The notes under the pieces: generated by a model
What the model saw: only the letters and a program-made list of their open reading frames with translations
Told to the model about the DNA's origin: nothing
Database searches by the model: none
Assembly: GCA_017551725.1 (NCBI GenBank)
Contig: JAFZKY010000061.1
Location: 52,137 to 116,136, forward strand
Source of the DNA: Bacteroidales bacterium
GTDB lineage: Bacteria > Bacteroidota > Bacteroidia > Bacteroidales > WCHB1-69
DNA length: 64,000 nt
Direction of reading: 5' to 3'
Translations under genes and position numbers: made by a program
In this document: positions 25,443 through 33,881 of the stretch, in pieces
How the letters are laid out: each line of letters opens with the position of its first letter
Position numbering within the stretch: the stretch's first letter is position 1

Positions 25443-26174
25443 TTAGCGTTGAAGGATGGTGTACCACCGGTCGGTTTCGGAGTACTCCTTCTCCTTGTTG
25501 AAGTGCGGAAGGAATCCCTGTTCGGTGATGGTAAATCCTGCGTTGAGGAATGCCGTGTATAATTGATTGTATTCATCCGGTGTGCGGTAGATGGAGCTGT
25601 ATTCCGTATGCATTGCATCCGACCAGAACTCATTCAAGGTGAGGCGTTTTTCAACGGCAACGGTTTCGGTGAGGTACAGGATAGCGTGGTCAGCGATGAG
25701 ATTGATGAAGGTGGCGATGCACTCTTCAATCTCTGAATCGTTGATATACATGCAAACGCCGGCAATGATGCCTCGGTCGAACTTTTTCCCTTTTATTTTC
25801 TCACCGATCTGTTGGAATGAGCAGGGAATGAAGTCAGCGTTGGGGAAGTTGAGCCGTTGTTGGGCTTGGGCAATCATTTCGGAGGAGAAGTCGCATCCGC
25901 AATAGTATTGGCATAGCGGGATGACCGTTTCGCCCCATCTGCCAATGCCACAGCCAATGTCAATGAACGAATTATCGCCTGTCAGATTCAGCTTCGGGAG
26001 AATGGTCTTTTTCTCAAACTCATCCCACTTGCGTGCGTAATCCGGGTTCTGGTCGCCAAGCAGCACGGAAATATATCCTTCTTTTTTTTCTTTGGCTCTT
26101 TCGTCAAACAGCTTTTGCACGCTGGTCCCGTTGATGTCGGAAACCGTACCATAAATTCTTTTATTGTTTTCCAT
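25443..26174 (-). CDS. Class I SAM-dependent methyltransferase
   Basis: The 243-residue protein has the SAM-binding glycine loop 'SFIDIGCGIGRWGETV' near residue 70 and the acidic 'YYCGCDFSSEMI' of motif II after it. Flanking glycan genes suggest a sugar or phospholipid-linked glycan substrate, but nothing in the sequence fixes it. It ends 4 bases from the shared terminator and has its own promoter element (26203-26210). Confidence 0.88.
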   Translation of the reverse strand: MENNKRIYGTVSDINGTSVQKLFDERAKEKKEGYISVLLGDQNPDYARKWDEFEKKTILPKLNLTGDNSFIDIGCGIGRWGETVIPLCQYYCGCDFSSEMIAQAQQRLNFPNADFIPCSFQQIGEKIKGKKFDRGIIAGVCMYINDSEIEECIATFINLIADHAILYLTETVAVEKRLTLNEFWSDAMHTEYSSIYRTPDEYNQLYTAFLNAGFTITEQGFLPHFNKEKEYSETDRWYTILQR

Positions 26175-26202
26175 AAATTTTTCTATGTTATTAAAATTTT
26201 GG

Positions 26203-26210
26203 CAAAAATA
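26203..26210 (-). promoter_or_regulatory. -7 promoter element TATTTTTG (methyltransferase)
   Basis: Read on the minus strand, TATTTTTGCC fits TAnnTTTG and lies about 29 bases upstream of the start codon. Confidence 0.5.
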
Positions 26211-26237
26211 CAGTTTTTCTACGAATAAAATGGCTTA

Positions 26238-27326
26238 TTAGACGAACAACACCTCTCGGAACTTCTCCACCACCGCCTCTTCGGAGTATTTTTCCAAGAA
26301 CATCTGCCGTGAGTAAGCGTTGAAACGGGGGCGGGGATTCTTTTCAAAATCATGGATGCGGGCGATGAACTCCTCAGCAGTGTTGCATTTGCCTCCTACT
26401 TTGTCGTAATCCACTTCATAACCCATGAAGGCCTCGTCGGTGGCGATGATGTTTTTTCCGTACATTAATGATTCGCAGGTTTTTACCTTCATGCCACTGC
26501 CTTTGAAGATGGGTAGGATCATCATGTCGGCCTCCTCAAAATAGGGCAGCAGGTCAGGGGCGTCGCTGATCACTTCGATGTCTTTTAGCGAAGGCTCTTC
26601 CTCCTTCAGCCGGGCCATGCCCTTTCCCACCACTTTCATTTTTATGTTCACGTGCGGGAGGACGTTCTGCACGAACCAGAGTATGCCTTCGTTGTTGGGC
26701 GGGAAATACGCGCCTAAGAATAGGCACAGCGGCTGTGTGGATGTTTTTTCTTGTGAATAGCCGTCCTTGAGGTATTTATCTTTGAAGGCTATCGGAATCA
26801 GTACATCAGCTTTTCGGCCATATCGTTGGAAGAGTTCATCATCGTCGCGCGGGTTCAAGGCTATAGTTTTGTCGGAATACTGGCAAGCAAAACGGTCGTT
26901 TGCATCGACACATCGCAATATCAAGCCTTTCCCAAATTTGTTTCCCAACTTTGCTTCAAAATAGGGCACTTCCACGTTGTGGAAGAAGGAAATGATGCGG
27001 CCTTTGTAGCCCGACTGTTTCAATTTTTTTGCCACAATGCCGAACACACTGCGGTCGATGAAAACCACATCGTACGATTGCGCCATGGCCACCATCTCTT
27101 TCACACGCCGGGGTATCAATCCAAAATAGTAGTTGAACGGAAAATAGAACACTCCTTTTGCATAATCTGCTACCGATTTCTTTTTACTCTCGTCGTGAAT
27201 GAAGTAGGTGGTGATGTGGTCTTCGCCCACGAGTCGCGACAATACATTGTAATTCCGTTGGCTGGCTTGTTCGCCGCCTTCAAGGATGTTCTTGGATTTT
27301 TTGTATCGAATAAAGAGGATGTTCAT
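26238..27326 (-). CDS. Glycosyltransferase, GT4-like (GT-B fold)
   Basis: A 362-residue GT-B enzyme. The C-terminal donor site is recognisable as 'PIFKGSGMKVKTCESLMYG' near residue 275 with the conserved glutamate, followed by 'IIATDEAFMGYE'. The acceptor domain starts 'MNILFIRYKKSKN'. Retaining GT4 enzymes build polysaccharide or glycolipid glycans; sugar and acceptor cannot be told. It reads away from the YfhO gene, with 27 bases between them. Confidence 0.88.
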   Translation of the reverse strand: MNILFIRYKKSKNILEGGEQASQRNYNVLSRLVGEDHITTYFIHDESKKKSVADYAKGVFYFPFNYYFGLIPRRVKEMVAMAQSYDVVFIDRSVFGIVAKKLKQSGYKGRIISFFHNVEVPYFEAKLGNKFGKGLILRCVDANDRFACQYSDKTIALNPRDDDELFQRYGRKADVLIPIAFKDKYLKDGYSQEKTSTQPLCLFLGAYFPPNNEGILWFVQNVLPHVNIKMKVVGKGMARLKEEEPSLKDIEVISDAPDLLPYFEEADMMILPIFKGSGMKVKTCESLMYGKNIIATDEAFMGYEVDYDKVGGKCNTAEEFIARIHDFEKNPRPRFNAYSRQMFLEKYSEEAVVEKFREVLFV

Positions 27327-27353
27327 AGCGAAAATTGAGTGGTCGGGAATCGG

Positions 27354-29846
27354 TTATTTGCTCGTAGGGCTATTAATGGTTTCTTTTTTCCCTTTCCGAT
27401 AATACAGTGTCAGACTTCCTGCAACCACCAATACGAACAAGATAGAGACAATTAAGGATATCTTATCCAATTTGTGGAAAAGGGGAGCTTCGTTTTTGAA
27501 CTCAATTGTGTGTTCGCCAGCAGGGATAATCATTGCCCTCAAAATGTAATTGGCGCGGAAATAGTCGGCGGGTTTGCCGTCAATGTAGGCGCGCCAGTCG
27601 GGAGCGTAATAGACTTCGGAGAAGACCGCCAACTGGTCTTTGTTGGTCTTGGTCTTATACACCACATAGTCGGGATTGTAGGGTTTTTGGTGGTCCATTA
27701 TGATGACAGAGTTGCTGTCGCGTTCCAGATTTTTGCCCTGCACCATGTCGGCAAAGCGCTTGTCGATAATAGCGGTGTCAGCCGGGTTCAACTCGTTTAG
27801 TGCCAGAATTTCTGCATTGGGATCCTCCACCAGCTGGTAAGCATCCACGAACCAGGCGTTGCCCAAAGCCTCGGGGTTTCGCTGCACCAGAGGTTGACCG
27901 TTCTGTCTAGGCGTTACCACATATCGGGTGTTCAGCATGTTAAGTACATTGGTGTTGATATGGCGGGAGAGGTAGAAGTCGATGAGATCTTGATAACGAC
28001 GCAGTTTGGCTGCATTATATCCACCAATCTGATGGTGGAAGGCAGACGGGTATGAGTCATTGAAGGTGTTCACCGACAGGTCGAACACACGGTAGTCCTC
28101 GTCATTGAACTGCGCGGCATACTGATCCAGCGTCTGGTCGGTCTGCGAAGGTCTCAGCTGGGTGCGTTTTTCAGTGATGAAATTGGATTCGTTGAGATAG
28201 CGGCGATCCACGCCCCAAAGGTCGAACAGTACCAAGCAGGCCAAAACGCCAATGATGATGCCCGACTGTTTGATTTTCTGGTTGATATAGAGCCATAAGA
28301 AGAGCGAGGAAATCAAAATCAGGATCAGCGAGCGCCATGAATCGGACATGAAGAGCGACTTGCGATCCTTGATCAGTACATCCTGAATCATATCCCACTG
28401 GTTGCCATATTGCGCAGCCATCTGCACATCACTGACACCCGAGAAGGAGAAACTGCCAGAAAAGACCATCATCAGCAGGATAAAACCAGTGGTGATGCCC
28501 GTGGAGATGTACAACCCAAGATTCAACTTCTTTTTGTCCACGGGATTTTCCTTGTCAAAAATGGCTTTCAATGCCAGTACGGCCATCAACACCATGGTCA
28601 CATTAGCGATGACCAGACTCATGGAGGGTGTTCGGAACTTGTTATAGAGCGGCAAATGATAGAACAGGAAACTGTTGAAGCCCATCAAATTTTTGCCCCA
28701 CGACATGAGAATGGCCAAAATGGTGGCTAACAGAATCCACCAGCGCTCGGGGCCTTTCACTACGAAAAGACCGAATACAAACAGGAAAATGACGATGGCG
28801 CCGAAATAGACGGGGCCGGAGGTGAAGGGTTGGTCGCCCCAATAGAGCGGGGCCTGTTTCTGGCGGAAGTTCTTGTAGAACTCAGAGTCCGTGCCGACGG
28901 TCTCGCCAGAGCCTCCGCCATACGCGCCAGGAACGAGCAGCGTGTAAGTTTCACCCTTTCCATAACTCCAAGCGTAAGCATAATCAATATCCAAACCATT
29001 GGAGGCGGCAATGGACTTGGCTTCTCCATCCTTGTAAAGGTCTTCAGGGGTAACGGTAATTTCAGAACCCCCACGCATAGTGTATTTTGAGTATTCTTGG
29101 TTTATAAAAAGAAGGCTTGCATTTGCACCAACAGCAAAAGCACAACCTGCTAAAATAACCCCTCCACCATAAAGTAGCGGTTTAAACATCTTGTCTTTTA
29201 TGGCATAAATAAAGTAAACAATTCCCAAAATAACACACACTATCATGGTGTAATATGTGATTTGTATATGATTGTAAGCAATTTGTATTCCTAAAGCAAG
29301 TGTAAAAAGAATACCACCCCATAAGTATTTCTTTTTTTTCAGTATCAGTAACATACCTCCAATAATTGGCGCCATCATGGCTAATGTATGCGCTTTAGTG
29401 ATATGTCCCGCTTCAATAATGATAATGTTATAGCTGGCTAATCCAAAAGTCAAGGCTCCCAACAAACTCAACCAAGGTGATAACCCCATGGCTATCAAGG
29501 CGACATAGAAGCCAATCAAGTAAATGAATATCACCCCAATATTTCCTCCATAGCCAAATCTGGAAAAATTTATTGTCCTTCCAATTTCCACAAAAACTGA
29601 TTTTTTTGCAGGAGCAGTTACAAGATAGGAAGGCATTCCGCTGAACATTGAGCTGGTCCATGTGGTATATTTCCCCGTCTTTTTGTAAAAGTCGTGTTGT
29701 TCCTTAGCCATGGCTCTCCATTTCAATGTATCGCCTTGCTGGATGACTTTTCCGTCGAAAGCGGGGGACATGTAAATGGCAGCCACGAGGAAGAAGAACA
29801 GGATTATGCCTCCGTGGGTCAGTGTTTTCTTAAGAATCGGTTTCAT
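27354..29846 (-). CDS. YfhO family membrane protein
   Basis: About 830 residues with many hydrophobic segments: an N-terminal helix ('GGIILFFFLVAAIYMSP'), around ten more helices to residue 560, a large soluble region and a final helix near the C terminus ('ISLIVSILFVLVVAG') before a lysine-rich tail. The layout is that of YfhO-type GT-C-like proteins, which in Firmicutes help glycosylate cell-wall polymers. I chose ATG 29846 because the ORF's first ATG at 29906 lies upstream of the -7 element. The exact role in Bacteroidota is not established. Confidence 0.88.
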   Translation of the reverse strand: MKPILKKTLTHGGIILFFFLVAAIYMSPAFDGKVIQQGDTLKWRAMAKEQHDFYKKTGKYTTWTSSMFSGMPSYLVTAPAKKSVFVEIGRTINFSRFGYGGNIGVIFIYLIGFYVALIAMGLSPWLSLLGALTFGLASYNIIIIEAGHITKAHTLAMMAPIIGGMLLILKKKKYLWGGILFTLALGIQIAYNHIQITYYTMIVCVILGIVYFIYAIKDKMFKPLLYGGGVILAGCAFAVGANASLLFINQEYSKYTMRGGSEITVTPEDLYKDGEAKSIAASNGLDIDYAYAWSYGKGETYTLLVPGAYGGGSGETVGTDSEFYKNFRQKQAPLYWGDQPFTSGPVYFGAIVIFLFVFGLFVVKGPERWWILLATILAILMSWGKNLMGFNSFLFYHLPLYNKFRTPSMSLVIANVTMVLMAVLALKAIFDKENPVDKKKLNLGLYISTGITTGFILLMMVFSGSFSFSGVSDVQMAAQYGNQWDMIQDVLIKDRKSLFMSDSWRSLILILISSLFLWLYINQKIKQSGIIIGVLACLVLFDLWGVDRRYLNESNFITEKRTQLRPSQTDQTLDQYAAQFNDEDYRVFDLSVNTFNDSYPSAFHHQIGGYNAAKLRRYQDLIDFYLSRHINTNVLNMLNTRYVVTPRQNGQPLVQRNPEALGNAWFVDAYQLVEDPNAEILALNELNPADTAIIDKRFADMVQGKNLERDSNSVIIMDHQKPYNPDYVVYKTKTNKDQLAVFSEVYYAPDWRAYIDGKPADYFRANYILRAMIIPAGEHTIEFKNEAPLFHKLDKISLIVSILFVLVVAGSLTLYYRKGKKETINSPTSK

Positions 29847-29881
29847 ATTTCTATTGTTTTTTATTTCAAAATTCAAGGCGG

Positions 29882-29889
29882 CAAAAGTA
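29882..29889 (-). promoter_or_regulatory. -7 promoter element TACTTTTG (yfhO-like gene)
   Basis: The minus strand reads TACTTTTGCC 36-43 bases upstream of ATG 29846, which supports that start over 29906. Confidence 0.55.
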
Positions 29890-29917
29890 CGAAAAATAAC
29901 GCGCAATTTCTCAATTC

Positions 29918-30865
29918 TTATACAGTTTCACCACTTAGTCGCGCCAACCGCTCACACACCATCTGCCAATAAGCCTCTTGGTAGTCCTTTGGAAGAAAAG
30001 ATTGTTGTATGTTGTATAACCATCCCGGTACCTTTTGATGGAATTTACGGAAAATATTGGAGATGACCTTGTCGGGGATGTCCGCCTTTTGCATCGCCTG
30101 GACAAAATCTGTTGTATTGATTTTCTTTTTCCGTCCGTTGAGCGTAAGTGCCAATTCTTCTTTGTCTTTTGGGTTCACCAACGCTGCATTCAGCAAATCG
30201 TAAGCTGGGGTCAAGCGGAAGCCGTCCCCACAGGGATCGTATAAAGCGAAGTTTTTCAGGTGCATATCGTTGTTGCCTGTCAGCCAGCAGAAGATCAGCA
30301 GTTCGTAATAACGCGTCAGGTCCATCTCAGGTAGGGAGGAGTACTCGCGAATTACTTTTGCCACCTGCTCGTAAGAGCTTTTGTATTTGTACTCTGTCGT
30401 GCGTCCTGACAGTTGGCAAAGGTCTTCCATGGCGATTTTCTCGCCTGAGGTCATACGGTCGATGCGTCGGGTGATGTAGCTGAGTTCTCCATCTTTCATA
30501 CGGATGAGGGAATGTGGAACGGTCTGAATTCCGAATTGATCCGCCAAACACATTGTAAGCTGCTCTACTTCGGGTAGATAGGGGAACATATCTGTCTGGG
30601 GTTTGAGGATGAAACCACCCCAAAGACCCACAATGGTCAGACTGCTGCAGCCTTTGTGCTCGTTGAGGTGCAGCGATATTTTGGGCTGGACACCTGTCAA
30701 AGTGGTTTGAGTCTGAATGAGCTCTGCGGCCAAAGAGTCCATATCGGCTCGCGTATAGTCAAAAGTCGGGGCAGGGGAGACACCGAAAAATTTTTTTGCA
30801 CAGGCCGCATGAAAATCCTGTTCCCCGGAATTCAGTACTTTATTGCAATACAGACATTTACTCAT
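29918..30865 (-). CDS. HipT-like kinase toxin (HipA C-terminal module)
   Basis: The 315-residue protein is the kinase part of HipA without subdomain 1. Seen: 'TGVQPKISLHL' (nucleotide loop), 'GGFILKPQTDMFPYLPEVE', catalytic 'LTGNNDMHLKNFALY' with the HxxN motif and 'LTPAYDLLNA' with the DFG-like aspartate. It starts with a zinc-finger-like cluster, 'KCLYCNKVL' and 'FHAACAKKFFG'. ATG 30865 fits this family's start and overlaps the hipS-like stop by 8 nt. HipA/HipT kinases phosphorylate aminoacyl-tRNA synthetases and stop growth; the target here is unknown. Confidence 0.87.
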   Translation of the reverse strand: MSKCLYCNKVLNSGEQDFHAACAKKFFGVSPAPTFDYTRADMDSLAAELIQTQTTLTGVQPKISLHLNEHKGCSSLTIVGLWGGFILKPQTDMFPYLPEVEQLTMCLADQFGIQTVPHSLIRMKDGELSYITRRIDRMTSGEKIAMEDLCQLSGRTTEYKYKSSYEQVAKVIREYSSLPEMDLTRYYELLIFCWLTGNNDMHLKNFALYDPCGDGFRLTPAYDLLNAALVNPKDKEELALTLNGRKKKINTTDFVQAMQKADIPDKVISNIFRKFHQKVPGWLYNIQQSFLPKDYQEAYWQMVCERLARLSGETV

Positions 30866-31187
30866 TTTCTTCTGGAATTTCAACAACACTTAAAGCACCG
30901 ATGCAGTCCTTGCAGCAGAGCAACAGCAGCGACATCCTGTCCAGTCTGCTGATGTCGGTGTTGCGCAAGGCCACATCCAGCAACCAGCCTTCTGGAATCA
31001 ATCCGTCAAATGCCGGAAACAGGGTCGGACTCCCGTATGCGAGATTGGATAAGGGCATGGTCAAACTGACTGGTTGAGGATTGTCAGATGACAAATATTC
31101 TGGCAGATACTCGAAGCGGTACCCCGTGTCAGTCTCGGTTAAAACACCAGCCAATTGGTTTTTATAGAAAATGTTAGCTCTGCGCAT
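30858..31187 (-). CDS. HipS-like protein (HipA N-terminal subdomain 1)
   Basis: The 109-residue protein equals the HipA N-subdomain-1: 'NQLAGVLTETDTGYRFEYL', 'PVSLTMPLS', 'LFPAFDGLIPEGWLLD' and 'CIGALSVVE'. In E. coli HipBST, this separate piece (HipS) acts as the antitoxin to HipT. The overlaps with hipB (14 nt) and hipT (8 nt) show tightly coupled, intentional gene splitting rather than a frameshift. Confidence 0.87.
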   Translation of the reverse strand: MRRANIFYKNQLAGVLTETDTGYRFEYLPEYLSSDNPQPVSLTMPLSNLAYGSPTLFPAFDGLIPEGWLLDVALRNTDISRLDRMSLLLLCCKDCIGALSVVEIPEENE

Positions 31188-31386
31188 GTTCTCTTCTTTG
31201 GGGTACTAGTTCATAATCAAACAGGTTAAGGACCTTGTTCACCATATCCATCCTTTGTGATGTTTTGCCTTGTTCCAATTCTCGAACGAAAAAAAGACTT
31301 ACCCCTGACCGATATGCCAAATCCTCTTGAGTGAGCCCGTGTTTTTTGCGCAATTCTTTAACGCATAATGACAAACGTGTTTTCAT
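31174..31386 (-). CDS. HipB-like HTH regulator
   Basis: The 70-residue protein is an XRE-type helix-turn-helix: 'CVKELRKKHGLTQEDLAYRSGVS' is split by the turn, with recognition helix near 'LFFVRELEQGK'. ATG 31386 is chosen because the longer ORF start (31446) lies upstream of the promoter element at 31408-31415. In HipBST, HipB represses the operon and complexes with the other two subunits. Repeated TATATG sites over its promoter are the likely operators. Confidence 0.87.
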   Translation of the reverse strand: MKTRLSLCVKELRKKHGLTQEDLAYRSGVSLFFVRELEQGKTSQRMDMVNKVLNLFDYELVPQRREHAQS

Positions 31387-31390
31387 AAAA

Positions 31391-31490
31391 CTATATGATT
31401 TCGTCTGCAAAAATACACTTTTTCTTAATATTATATGGAATCTCATATATTTTTTGTCTGAAATAAAAAATTATATGTTTTTTCATATAA
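31391..31490. promoter_or_regulatory. Candidate HipB operators, TATATG sites every 40 bp
   Basis: TATATG occurs at 31392, 31432 and 31472, exactly 40 bp apart. The upper two are palindromes: TTATATG-N6-CATATAA at 31471-31490 (perfect arms) and TTATATG-N6-CATATAT at 31431-31450. The lowest one has only the left half and overlaps the hipBST start region. The spacing puts the sites on nearly the same face of the helix, as expected for a cooperative repressor. Confidence 0.65.
31408..31415 (-). promoter_or_regulatory. -7 promoter element TATTTTTG (hipBST)
   Basis: On the minus strand, TATTTTTGCAG lies 22-29 bases before the hipB start, between two of the TATATG repeats. Confidence 0.6.
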
Positions 31491-31543
31491 TATAACATCT
31501 GACAAAATGTTATTAATTCCTACGTATGGCTTGAAAAAATCAT

Positions 31544-31551
31544 TATCTTTG
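31544..31551 (+). promoter_or_regulatory. -7 promoter element TATCTTTG (glycosyltransferase 31573)
   Basis: TATCTTTGCAC fits TAnnTTTG, 22 bases before ATG 31573. It is divergent from hipBST, and the operator palindrome at 31471-31490 lies about 55 bases upstream. Confidence 0.6.
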
Positions 31552-31572
31552 CACTTCCAAACCAACCACCCT

Positions 31573-32706
31573 ATGAAAATCATCATTCTTGGGACAGCTT
31601 ACCCCTACCGCGGCGGATTGTCGGCGTTTAACGAGCGACTGGCTTACGAATATCAGAACCAGGGACACGAAGTGGAAATTTACACCTTCACTCATCAGTA
31701 CCCGGATTTCCTGTTCCCAGGGAAAACGCAATACAGCACCGAACCCGCGCCCGAAGGACTTAAGATTGTGCGCAAAGTACACTCTTACAATCCGTTCAAC
31801 TGGATTAAAGTCGGACGCGAAATCAAACGGAAAAAGCCCGACATGATGATCACCAAGTTCTGGCTGCCGTTCATGTCGCCCTGCTTCGGCACCATCGCGC
31901 GGATTGTACGCAAGAACAGGCATACCAGGTTGATTTCCATTCTCGATAACGTCATCCCGCATGAACACCGTCCCGGCGACAAGATGTTCGTGCGCTACTT
32001 CATTCGCCCTACCGATGGTTTTGTGGCTATGTCGAAGTCGGTGCTGGCAGACCTGCGGCTATTCACCAAGGACAAACCCGCCGTGTTCAGTCCGCACCCG
32101 CTGTACGACCACTACGGGGAACGACTGCCGCGCGAGAAAGCCCTATCGCTGCTGAATCTCAGTCCAGAGAATCGTTATGTGCTCTTTTTCGGCTTTATCC
32201 GTGCCTATAAGGGACTGGACCTGCTATTGGACGCTTTTGCAGACAATCGGCTGAAAGAGGCCGGGGTGAAACTGTTGGTGGCAGGCGAGTTTTACGGCGA
32301 CCCGGAGCCCTATTTCAACAAAATCAAGGAGTTGAGCATTGAGGATCGTGTCGTTCTCTGCACCGACTTCATTCCTGACAGCGAGGTAAACCGCTATTTC
32401 AGCGCGGCGGACATTGTGGCACAACCGTATAAAACTGCCACGCAGAGCGGCGTTACGCAAATTGCTTTCCACTTTGAAAAGCCCATGTTGGTGACCAATG
32501 TGGGCGGCCTCGCTGAAATTGTGCCCGATGGCAAAATCGGCTATGTGACGGAACCCGATTCGGAGCAGATTGCCGATGCATTGTGCCGTTTCTTCGCAGA
32601 AAACAGGCAGGCGGAGTTTGAAAAGAATGTGGTGGAAGAGAAGAAGAAGTATGCTTGGTCTGCCTTCACGGCGGCCATTGACAGCATTCTCGCTGTGTTA
32701 AAATAA
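31573..32706 (+). CDS. Glycosyltransferase, GT4-like (GT-B fold)
   Basis: A 377-residue GT4 enzyme. 'AYPYRGGLSAFNERLA' is the acceptor-side glycine-rich loop; 'FFGFIRAYKGLDLLLDA' starts the donor domain and 'QPYKTATQSGVTQIAF' and 'NVGGLAEIV' complete the donor site. I chose ATG 31573 because the ORF's earlier ATG at 31507 lies upstream of the -7 element. It is followed 91 bases later by the heptose genes and probably builds the same glycan. Confidence 0.88.
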   Translation: MKIIILGTAYPYRGGLSAFNERLAYEYQNQGHEVEIYTFTHQYPDFLFPGKTQYSTEPAPEGLKIVRKVHSYNPFNWIKVGREIKRKKPDMMITKFWLPFMSPCFGTIARIVRKNRHTRLISILDNVIPHEHRPGDKMFVRYFIRPTDGFVAMSKSVLADLRLFTKDKPAVFSPHPLYDHYGERLPREKALSLLNLSPENRYVLFFGFIRAYKGLDLLLDAFADNRLKEAGVKLLVAGEFYGDPEPYFNKIKELSIEDRVVLCTDFIPDSEVNRYFSAADIVAQPYKTATQSGVTQIAFHFEKPMLVTNVGGLAEIVPDGKIGYVTEPDSEQIADALCRFFAENRQAEFEKNVVEEKKKYAWSAFTAAIDSILAVLK

Positions 32707-32710
32707 ATGT

Positions 32711-32718
32711 TATCTTTG
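32711..32718 (+). promoter_or_regulatory. -7 promoter element TATCTTTG (heptose operon)
   Basis: TATCTTTGCA lies 79 bases upstream of hddA. The predicted start of transcription falls at the beginning of the hairpin at 32724-32746. Confidence 0.6.
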
Positions 32719-32723
32719 CATAA

Positions 32724-32746
32724 GGAATTTTCCATTTGAAAATTCC
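32724..32746 (+). promoter_or_regulatory. Hairpin at the predicted 5' end of the heptose mRNA
   Basis: GGAATTTTC and GAAAATTCC form a perfect 9-bp stem around CATTT. No T run follows, so it is not a classical terminator of the upstream gene; its position 6 bases after the -7 element suggests a 5'-terminal stem-loop that could stabilise the mRNA. Confidence 0.5.
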
Positions 32747-32797
32747 TATATTAACCTGATATCAAGTAAAATAATAATTTATTTGTAGATTCACGAT

Positions 32798-33820
32798 ATG
32801 ATTATTCGCAGTAAAGTTCCTTTGAGGTTGGGTCTTGCCGGCGGCGGCACGGATGTCTCTCCGTTTTCCGACATCTATGGTGGGGCTATCCTCAATGCCA
32901 CGGTCAACATGTATGCCTATACCACTTTGGAGCCGTTGGACAACGGACAGATTGTGTTCGAGAACCCGGCCAAAGAAGAGTTGGGAGAAAGTCTCGCAGC
33001 AACCGAGAATTTAACCCCTGAAGGTTACTTTATCCTTCACAAGGGTGTATATAATCGCATTGTCAATCAGTTCACGCACAAGCCGTTGTCGTTCAAGATG
33101 AGCACGTTTGTAGATGCGCCTCCCGGCTCCGGCTTAGGCACCTCCTCCACACTGGTAGTCTCCATTCTCGGTGCGTTCGTGGAGTGGCTGAAACTGCCGT
33201 TGGGCGAGTACGACATCGCGAAGCTGGCCTACGAAATCGAGCGTAAAGATCTGCAAATGGCCGGTGGAAAACAAGACCAATATGCGGCCACTTTCGGCGG
33301 GTTCAACTATATGGAGTTCATCGGCGACAACGTGATTGTCAACCCGTTGCGCATCCGTCAGCGTTACCTCGACGAGCTGGCACACAACCTTGTGCTCTAT
33401 CATACAGCCACGAGTCATGTCTCTGCCAAAATCATTGAGGAGCAACAAAAGAACGTCAAGGAGAAGAAGCAGAAATCCATTGATGCGATGCTGGCTCTGA
33501 AGGAACAGGCTTTCCACATGAAAGAGGTGTTGCTGAAGGGCGATTTGGATGCTATCGGGCAGATATTGGATGAAGGCTGGAAGCACAAGAAACAGATGGC
33601 CGACAGCGTATCCAACACATTCATCGACGAGGTGTACGAGGCAGCGCGGGCGGCAGGTGCCACCGGCGGCAAGATTTCCGGTGCGGGCGGCGGCGGCTTC
33701 ATGTTCTTCTACTGCCCCTCCAACGCCCGCTACAAAGTCATAGACCGCCTCGCCGAGTTCGGTGGGCAATCGAAACGCTACGAATTTGTGACCGAAGGTC
33801 TTAAGACATGGACAATGTAA
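32798..33820 (+). CDS. hddA: D-glycero-D-manno-heptose 7-phosphate kinase
   Basis: A GHMP-family kinase of 340 residues. 'VPLRLGLAGGGTDVSPFSD' opens it, the ATP motif 'PPGSGLGTSSTLV' lies near 107 and 'GGKISGAGGGGFMFFY' near 285. HddA phosphorylates C1 of heptose 7-phosphate in the GDP-D-glycero-alpha-D-manno-heptose pathway. Neighbours hddC and gmhA catalyse other steps, which strongly supports this over other GHMP kinases. Confidence 0.9.
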   Translation: MIIRSKVPLRLGLAGGGTDVSPFSDIYGGAILNATVNMYAYTTLEPLDNGQIVFENPAKEELGESLAATENLTPEGYFILHKGVYNRIVNQFTHKPLSFKMSTFVDAPPGSGLGTSSTLVVSILGAFVEWLKLPLGEYDIAKLAYEIERKDLQMAGGKQDQYAATFGGFNYMEFIGDNVIVNPLRIRQRYLDELAHNLVLYHTATSHVSAKIIEEQQKNVKEKKQKSIDAMLALKEQAFHMKEVLLKGDLDAIGQILDEGWKHKKQMADSVSNTFIDEVYEAARAAGATGGKISGAGGGGFMFFYCPSNARYKVIDRLAEFGGQSKRYEFVTEGLKTWTM

Positions 33821-33824
33821 GATT

Positions 33825-33864
33825 CCCTTTCTATGTAGAAGGGGTGCCCGCAGGGCGGGGTAGT
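33825..33864 (+). repeat. Palindromic repeat, single partial copy between hddA and hddC
   Basis: Two stacked hairpins: CCCTTTCTA/TAGAAGGGG and GCCC/GGGC, then GGGGTAGT. The 28-base core at 33837-33864 differs at one position from the core at 53729-53756. It ends 17 bases before the hddC start, so it lies in the operon's mRNA. Confidence 0.75.
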
Positions 33865-33881
33865 AGAAAAAGACGCGAATA

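Noticed and set aside
29918-31187. HipS and HipT as a frameshifted single hipA gene
   Set aside because: Each piece has its own start, an overlap of 8 nt and normal boundaries for the known HipBST arrangement.
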